Of a stretch of 64,000 nucleotides of DNA, positions 57,102 through 64,000 are shown piece by piece. How positions within the stretch are numbered: the first letter of the stretch is position 1; each line of letters opens with the position of its first letter. The notes under the pieces were generated by a model. It worked only from the letters and a program-made list of their open reading frames with translations, was not told where the DNA came from and made no database searches. A program made the position numbers and the translations under genes. Source of the stretch: Cladorhizidae sp. MBARI D1340-BT2 (taxonomy: Eukaryota > Porifera > Demospongiae > Poecilosclerida > Cladorhizidae); NCBI GenBank assembly GCA_028752905.1, contig JAQNBH010000011.1, positions 5,029,378 to 5,093,377 on the forward strand, read 5' to 3'.

Positions 57102-60100
57102 CTGAATAACGTGTTACACAAGTTTAAGGTTCATGCATATCGTCAAGAAATTCTTGTTTACTGCTGCTGTGGTTTAGGGAAATCCAAGAGCGTGTAAATA
57201 ATAGAGGCTCATCAGTTCAGGTCAAAGGACCATACGTAATATAAATATACTATTAAATATACTGGGGAAGGTGGTGGTACCTGCCAGCATAAACATCCCC
57301 AATATGCACATTGAGCACGAGTCCATCTAGGAATCATTGTATACTCCGAGACCTGACACAGACATTCACACTTTAAAAAAATTGCATAGTGTTAACAACA
57401 AGTACATAGCAAAATGTTTGTGGGAACACCTTGAGATTACTCCTAGAGAATTTCCTAGGTGGTTCCCCAAACTCCCAACTCCCCCCCACACAAGTAACAC
57501 TCCCAATTGTTGACAAAGTGGTCTAGGCGGATAAAAAAAAATCATTAAAAAAATGAGATGTGCAGTTATTTGACACTACCCCCTTCATATAGAAATTCTG
57601 TCCACAGAGTTCAAGTTTAAAATTCCATACTAACAACTATTAGATGCACAGCAAAAATGCTACAAAATTGTCAGACATAATTTTGATTGAGTGAATATTT
57701 ACACAGTTACTAAGTTGAGAGGGTGAGATAATCATTAGAATTGTGCTCTGCTGTCAACCATAGGAGCATCAGCAGATGTCACAGGAACTAACTCGAACTG
57801 AAAACAGTCGACTCAAACAATCATTTTTGCAAAAATTATGAACTGCAATTATTCTCAGTTCACATAGCTCGATGACGCCGTTGGTTTCCATGGCAAAAAG
57901 TCAAACAAATAGTTCTGATGGTCAATTTTTATCTTTTAATCGGAGTCCGGAAAATTACTTTCTGGAGCAGCTTTTCACGTAAGTTTTGAAAAATAACTTT
58001 ATTTTCATGATAATTCCAACCATAAAAGAGTTAATTACATTCTTATTTGGGGACGCTTATGCTGGCAGGCACTGTAGCACTACCCATAGTGGTTTGCCCT
58101 CTATTTTTCAAATGGCAGCAAAAAATGATATCTCACCTAAAAATCACTTTGGCAACCTTTTAGTATCCTAAACAATGATGTCAGCCAATTTTGACCCCCA
58201 AGCACTTCGAGCATGCCTTGAATTCTTCAGGAGAGGGTAGCAAACCCACATCCGCCAAAAAAAAGAGTAAAAACTGTGAAAATCATTATCATCTATTTAT
58301 GTAGTAGCTATCTATCTTATACGTAATTTGCAGACAATATGTCTGTTGTCATAATTCTAATACCAAGAGACTCCAAACTGCCTAGAACCAGAAAATTAGT
58401 AAAGGTTCTTGGTATCATAAACACACATAAGTGATAACGGACTTCAACAAAACCAGGTAATTACTTATGATGCATGTGTCTATATGAAGTGTCCGTGGTT
58501 TTCCTGCGACCATGATTGCAAATGACTTTGTTTCTCCTGCTCACACACATATCAATCTCACACACATATCAATCAATCAATCTTTATTTTTATGTTCTAT
58601 TAGACAGTAGATTTTCACATAAAAATATTTACTTAAATGTGTTAAAGTGAAGAGAAAACGAGGGGGAAATAAACACATGAGAGAGGCATCGCTGGTTCAA
58701 TAGGGTCATCCTGTTCATCGGTTATGAGTCAGTAGGTGTCTATGCAGATCAGTCTTGAAGGAAGTCAGTTTTGGCGAGTCCTTGATGTACTTGGCGGAGC
58801 TTGTTCCATGCTGTAGACTCCGAATCGCATCTGTCCTCCAAATATTGTAGTCCGAGGGATATTTACACCATGAAGACGGGTTTTGTGTGTGTGCGGTGGA
58901 GGTTCTATCCGAACGAACTCTCTTTAATCGCTTTGAATATGGTGATTAGCGTTAGATACTCGAGGTATCTTCCAATTTTGAGCCATTTAAGTTGATAAAA
59001 GTAAGGAGTAGCACTATCGAATTTCCGGCCATTTAGAACTATTTTGACTGCAAAATTTAGACATATTTGTAGCTTCATCTTTAATGCTGTGCCAATACCT
59101 GCCCATACCGGAGTACAGTAGTTCATGTGGGAGTAAATGAGGGCATTTATCAGTATCTTTTTGGAAGAAGTGCTTAGTGAGTGGCTGCACTTATGTATAT
59201 ATCGGAGAGTTTTAGACATTTTTTTAACGAGTTCTTCAGTGTGTTTGGAGTATTTTAGTTCCTCATCAAGGTGAGCACCTAGGAGTTTAACATTACTTGA
59301 GAATTGAGTGATGTTGCCATTAATGTTGATTTGTTTCTCTGTCGGGTGAATTTTCCTCAAGGATTGTGACTTGCCCAGTAGTAAGAATTCTGTTTTGTTC
59401 TGGTTCATTTTTAGTCCCATTGTTGCATACCACTGTGAAAGGTGGTCGATTTCATGTACCATCAGAGTCTTGACATTTCCAAAGTCGTTAGAGTCCTCGA
59501 ATTGGATAAGTAGGCGCACATCGTCGGCATAGATTCCTACGTGAGCACTGTACCCTTGTTTTTTCACTTCATCAATGATTTTGACTGGCATTTTGTTGGT
59601 GTAGATGATAAAGAGGACGGATCCTAGTATAGAGCCTTGTGGTACTCCAAATTCACAAAGTTCAATAGGTGATAGATGCTCATTTATCTTCGTTTGGTAG
59701 GTACGATTATGGAGATAATTTTCAAACCAGGGGTCAGTGATTCCATTAGACATCAGCTCTTGCATAAGTTTTGTGTGTGGGATAGAGTCAAAGGCCTTGC
59801 TGAGATCAATCATTCCCAGCAGTGAGAGTCCTCCTTGGTCAATATGTTCTTCTATGAGTTCTGTAGGTCATGATCACTAGTATCTTTGCTTCTCTGATAG
59901 CTAGTGTCTTTGTTTCTCCTGCTCTGGTAGCCACACACACAGCGACCATTATAGCTAGTGTCTCTGCATCTACACCTTTCTCCCTCCTTATGCATGGAAG
60001 CAAAGAGAAAGAGAGTGGACATCAAATAGGAAGGAAGACTCTTGTGAAGTTCTTGTGGCCTGGCAACATAGCAATATGTTTGACACCCCTATCCTATGCA

Positions 60101-60976
60101 TGTGTGGTGTGGTAGGGTGGGGTGGGTGTGTGGGGTATGGGGTGAGGGGGGGGGGTTGGGGTGGCAGACTTTATACTGCACAGGGGAATAGGGGAACCAC
60201 ACACTGGCCTGCTGCTTCTTTGCCTCGTACTTATTTGCTGATGGGATTCTAAAGCCGTGAAAACATGAAAATTAAACTCCTCGAAAATATCCCTCTACGT
60301 TGAACCAGCCATGTGAGGAACAGGTGGATAAGCACACCAGAGAAAGTGGAAGTGTGTGTGATATGTATGTGTGTGCATGTTTCGTCCACTGTCCAATGCT
60401 TTTGATTCCTCATCACCACAGCCATAGCTAGTGCCTAATCTGAATATTCATGAGACTTGCATCTCATCCACTGTAACGCACCTCATCACCACAGCCATAG
60501 CTAGTGCCTAATCTGAATATTCATGAGACTTGCATCTCATCCACTGTGCAATCTCACACCACAGCCATATATAGTGCCTAATCTGAATATTCATGAGACT
60601 TGCGTCTCATCACTGGGCAACGCACCTCATCACCACAAGTGGTATGTGCCTAATCTGAATAGTCATGAGACTTGCTGGTGTGTGGACACAATATCATGGA
60701 TGGCTGGGGCATCTGGCGAAATGTCAAGTGAGCAAATCTGAGTTGATCATCGAGAAAGTCGCTATAAATTAACCATATCTTATTAAAAGAAAGCAAGAGA
60801 AATACGAAGAAATTACCTCCTCGTTGTCCAGCCCAGAGAAGGGCCGCTGTCCAAATGTGAATACCTCCCACATGAGGACCCCAAATGCCCAGATGTCAGA
60901 CTCCACTGTGAACTTGCCGTAGAGTAAGGACTCAGGGGGCATCCAGCGTATAGGCAGCATCGCAGGACCCTTCAGT
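56940..60976 (-). CDS. Receptor tyrosine kinase, last two coding exons (partial)
   Basis: Two minus-strand exons, 60976-60817 and 57101-56940, join in frame ([14 protein letters not shown]) to give the C-lobe end of a tyrosine kinase domain. First exon: [20 protein letters not shown], the P+1 loop and APE-like motif (MPPES), then [20 protein letters not shown], the helix F region with its invariant Asp. Second exon: [20 protein letters not shown] with the CW and RRPRF closing motif, ending DEEQQ and [13 protein letters not shown] and GRF-L-P-CP suggest a Trk/ROR/MuSK-like receptor, but assignment below RTK is uncertain. Catalytic loop, N-lobe and ectodomain exons are not visible and should lie to the right. 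The tail after the kinase is very short. The 3.7-kb intron holds a retroelement. Confidence 0.88.
57102..58555. other. Unique part of kinase intron
   Basis: AT-rich sequence with no recognised exon. The short + strand frame 57986-58171 looks like chance. Confidence 0.45.
58560..59875 (-). pseudogene. Jockey/CR1-like non-LTR reverse transcriptase, 5'-truncated
   Basis: A 302-codon frame, 59813-58905, starts inside the RT domain. Seen: [20 protein letters not shown] with the first catalytic Asp, [17 protein letters not shown] (template grip), [15 protein letters not shown] (catalytic YADD), [16 protein letters not shown], and [20 protein letters not shown] of the thumb. Open sequence extends upstream to about 59870 ([16 protein letters not shown]) and then ends. 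Downstream a frame shift leads to [20 protein letters not shown] and [10 protein letters not shown] with a stop near 58725. The end near 58575 is a short ATTG repeat. Insertion lies in the receptor kinase intron, same strand. Catalytic motifs are intact but the 5' half is missing, so it is not autonomous. Confidence 0.87.
59876..60404. other. Unique sequence in kinase intron
   Basis: The phrase GATAGCTAGTGTCTTTGTTT is partly repeated at 59880-59960. A GGGTGGGGTG/GGGGGGGG patch lies at 60110-60160. No exon recognised. Confidence 0.45.
60405..60680. repeat. Tandem repeat, about 73-bp units
   Basis: About four imperfect units of CTCATCACCACAGCCATAGC, TAGTGCCTAATCTGAATATT and CATGAGACTTGCATCTCATC, within the kinase intron. 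Confidence 0.85.
60817..60976 (-). CDS. Receptor tyrosine kinase, penultimate exon
   Basis: Acceptor TCTCACAG, donor GTAATT. Carries [20 protein letters not shown] and [18 protein letters not shown]. Confidence 0.93.
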
Positions 60977-61149
60977 CTGTGAGAGAGAATGGATAAGGGG
61001 GTGGGGGTGAAGGGTGAGTTAATAAGGGTGCGGGATAAGGGTGTGATGTAATGGGGGTACAGGGTAAGGGTGTGATGTAATGGAGGTACAGGGTAAGAGA
61101 CAATATATGTGAAATAGAAATACTGTTGATTGTAACTTCAACAATTAAT

Positions 61150-61430
61150 ATAATTAGTACAGTATATATTATATAGTACAGTATTATATAGGGCACATTA
61201 ACTATACAGCACAGTATTATAACAGTATTATATAGTACTGTATTATATAGTACAGTATTGTATAGTACAACATTCTAACAGTATTATATAGTACAGTATT
61301 ATATATAAGTGCTGTATTAGAATTATATAGTATAGTATTTTAATAGTATTAATAGTACAGTACTTTAGTACAGAGTTCTAATATATACAGTACAATATTC
61401 TAATATATATAGTACAGTATTCTAATGTAT
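61150..61430. repeat. AT-rich quasi-repeat ACAGTATTATATAGT
   Basis: Irregular copies of TATTATATAGTACAGTATT and shortened variants in the intron upstream of the kinase exon. Confidence 0.75.
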
Positions 61431-61496
61431 AGTAGGGTTGGAGTTTTGCAGTTCTATTTGTAGATGTGAAGGCAGGTTCATAATAATTATGACGCT

Positions 61497-63680
61497 CACC
61501 TAGATACACCCAGACACTCACCAAGATGCCCACCGAGACACTCGCCCAGACACTCACCCAGACACTCACCCAGACACTCACCCAGACACTCACCCAGACA
61601 CTCACCCAAACACTCACCCAGACACTCACCCAGACACTCACCCAGACACTCACCCAGACACTCACCCAGACACTCACCCAGATGCTCACCCAGACACTCA
61701 CCCAGACACTCACCCAGACACTCACCCAGACACTCACCCAAACACTCACCCAGACACTCACCCAGACACTCACCCAGACACTCGCCCAGACACTCACCCA
61801 GACACTCACCCAGATGCTCACCCAGATGCTCACCCAGACACTCACCCAGACACTCACCCAGACACTCACCCAGACACTCACCCAGACACTCACCTAAACA
61901 CTCACGCAGACACTCATCCAGACACTCACCCAGACACTCTCCCAGACACTCACCCAAACTCACCCAGACACTCACCAGACACTCTCCCAGACACTCACCC
62001 AGACACTCACCCAGACACTCACCCAGACACTCACCCAGACACTCACCCAAACACTCACCCAGACACTCACCCAGACACTCACCCAGATGCTCACCCAAAC
62101 ACTCTCCCAGATGCTCACCCAGACACTCACCCAGACACTCACCCAGACACTCACCCAAACACTCACCCAGATGCTCACCCAGACACTCTCCCAGACACTC
62201 GACCAGACACTCGCCCAGACACTCACCCAGACACTCACCCAGACACTCACCCAGACACTCACCCAGATGCTCACCCAGACACTCACCCAGACACTCACCC
62301 AAACACTCACCCAGACACTCACCCAGACACTCACCCAGACACTCACCCAGACACTCACCCAGACACTCACCCAGACACTCACCCAGACACTCACCCAGAC
62401 ACTCACCCAGATGCTCACCCAGACACTCACCTAAACACTCACCCAGACACTCACCCAGATGCTCACCCAGACACTCACCCAGACACTCACCCAGACACTC
62501 ACCCAGACACTCACCCAGACACTCACCCAGACACTCACCCAGACACTCACCCAGACACTCACCCAGACACTCACCCAGATGCTCACCCAGACACTCACCC
62601 AGACACTCACCCAGACACTCACCCAGATGCTCACCCAGACACTCACCCAGACACTCACCCAGACACTCACCCAGACACTCACCCAGATGCTCACCCAGAC
62701 ACTCACCCAGACACTCACCCAGACACTCACCCAGACACTCACCCAGACACTCACCCAGACACTCACCCAGACGCTCACCCAGATGCTCACCCAGACACTC
62801 ACCCAGACACTCACCCAGATGCTCACCCAGATGCTCACCCAGACACTCACCCAGACACTCACCCAGACACTCACCCAGACACTCACCCAGACACTCACCC
62901 AGACACTCACCCAGACACTCACCCAGACACTCACCCAGACACTCACCCAAACACTCACCCAGACACTCACTCAGACACTCACCCAGACACTCACCCAAAC
63001 ACTCACCCAGACACTCACCCAGACACTCACCCAGACACTCACCCACACATTCACCCAGACACTCACCCAGACACTCACCCAGACACTCACCCAGACACTC
63101 ACCCAGACACTCACCCAGACACTCACCCAGATGCTCACCCAGACACTCACCCAAACACTCACCCAGACACTCACCCAAACACTCACCTAAACACTCGCCC
63201 AGATGCTCACCCAGACACTCACCCAGACACTCACCCAAACACTCACCCAGACACTCACCCAGACACTCACCCAGACACTCACCCAGATACTCACCCAGAC
63301 ACTCACCAAGACGCTCACCCAGACACTCACCCAGACACTGACCCAGACACTCACCCAGACACTCACCCAAACACTCGCCCAGACACTCACCCAGACACTC
63401 ACCCAGACACTCACCCAGATGCTCACCCAGATGCTCACCCAAACACTCACCCAGACACTCACCCAGACACTCATCCAGACACTCACCCAGACACTCACCC
63501 AGACACTTACCCAAACACTCACCCAGATGCTCACCCAGACACTCACCCAGACACTCACCCAGACACTCACCCAGATGCTCACCCAGATGCTCACCCAGAC
63601 ACTCACCCAGACACTATCCCACACACTCACCCAGATGCTCACCCAGATGCCCACCCAGACACCCACTCATATCATATCAT
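61497..63680. repeat. 2.2-kb minisatellite, 12-bp units
   Basis: About 180 tandem copies of CACCCAGACACT; the main variant is CACCCAGATGCT and a rarer one has AAACACT. The period is 12 and the unit has no stop codon in most frames. It therefore yields long spurious ORFs on both strands (a 672-codon minus-strand frame repeating CLGE, others repeating VSVW or TQTL). None has a start context, domain or unique flank. It probably lies in an upstream intron of the receptor kinase. Confidence 0.96.
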
Positions 63681-63812
63681 GAACCAGCAATAAAAGGATG
63701 ATACAATATGATGGAAAGGATTTAATTCTACAGCGACGAGCATTGAGCATCTGACCAATCAAAACGCTAGAATTTAGCATGTGATGAACTCAGCTGTTCA
63801 ATTCAAGAAAAC
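63681..63812. other. Unique sequence right of the 12-bp array
   Basis: Short unique stretch leading to the candidate exon at 63813. No repeat structure. Confidence 0.4.
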
Positions 63813-63928
63813 ATGGCATTTGAGGATATGAACAGGCTCATTGGATCCCTGAAGACCTCCTCCTCCTGCTTGTGGCAGGTATCTGCTAAAGCATATATAC
63901 AGGGAGAAAGATCGCCTGGAAACAGGTG
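63813..63928 (+). CDS. Candidate first coding exon of unidentified gene
   Basis: The + strand opens with ATG in context AACATGG and reads MAFEDMNRLIGSLKTSSSCL then WQVSAKAYIQ to a GTAAGT donor at 63929; an alternative donor GTATCT follows WQ. It looks like the start of a gene running off the right edge, divergent from the receptor kinase. I do not recognise the protein, and a 38-codon frame may be chance. Confidence 0.3.
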
Positions 63929-64000
63929 GTAAGTCAAGTGAAAGTGTTACATCTCTAGCTGCTGTGTTAGTTTTCTAACCAGCTAGTGGTTTTGCCACCA

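Noticed and set aside
61496..63682. Long ORFs (up to 672 codons) on both strands
   Set aside because: All follow from a stop-free 12-bp tandem repeat; several frames are open at once and none has a domain.

Overview
The window is nuclear DNA from an animal, probably a marine invertebrate. It contains spliced genes with GT-AG introns: a complete CARM1/PRMT4 arginine methyltransferase, the 3' end of a receptor tyrosine kinase, and the 3' end of the GPI inositol acyltransferase PIGW. A sponge or cnidarian-grade animal is my best guess, because the transposon families and the very heavy minisatellite load suit such genomes. No single feature fixes the taxon. I see nothing bacterial: no operons, no ribosome-binding-site-led ORFs, no CRISPR.

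Layout. 1-10 kb is minisatellite arrays (84-bp hairpin units, a 3.4-kb array of 31-bp units, a 34-bp array) with poorly recognisable unique islands and one MITE. 10.37-14.64 kb (- strand) is a broken copy of a large uncharacterised invertebrate gene family, with PIN/FEN1-like acidic motifs and a cysteine-rich CXC-like tail, between two arrays of the same CTAG-core minisatellite. 15.83-16.41 kb (+) holds the last two PIGW exons. 17.3-25.6 kb is a transposon graveyard: a Mutator-like transposase, a DUF7869-like transposase, a piggyBac-type non-autonomous element with TTAA target duplications, a hAT and a non-LTR reverse transcriptase.

27.02-52.14 kb (-) is CARM1. I can join twelve coding exons in phase into a predicted 643-residue protein with the expected SAM-binding, double-E and THW motifs. 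Its introns are crowded with about fifteen unrelated minisatellites. Intron 2 also holds a nearly intact hAT element flanked by an 8-bp repeat, itself carrying a nested pogo-like MITE. Introns 1 and 2 hold two more copies of the MITE seen near 8 kb, one a long foldback and one whose end has been amplified into a tandem array.

53.4-56.6 kb holds a 44-bp minisatellite, a hAT copy whose middle is inverted relative to its ends, a TTA microsatellite and a retroelement fragment. 56.94-60.98 kb (-) carries the last two kinase exons of a receptor tyrosine kinase, with a jockey/CR1-like reverse transcriptase in the intron between them. 61.5-63.7 kb is a 2.2-kb array of 12-bp units that stays open in most frames and produces spurious long ORFs. 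The extreme right may hold the first exon of a + strand gene.

The host genes are ordinary housekeeping and signalling genes (histone/RNP arginine methylation, GPI-anchor synthesis, receptor signalling) and are not functionally linked. The unusual part is the repeat biology: transposons nested in minisatellites, a MITE turning into a satellite, and the PIN/CXC gene family. Exon boundaries were inferred by eye from reading-frame continuity and GT-AG sites.
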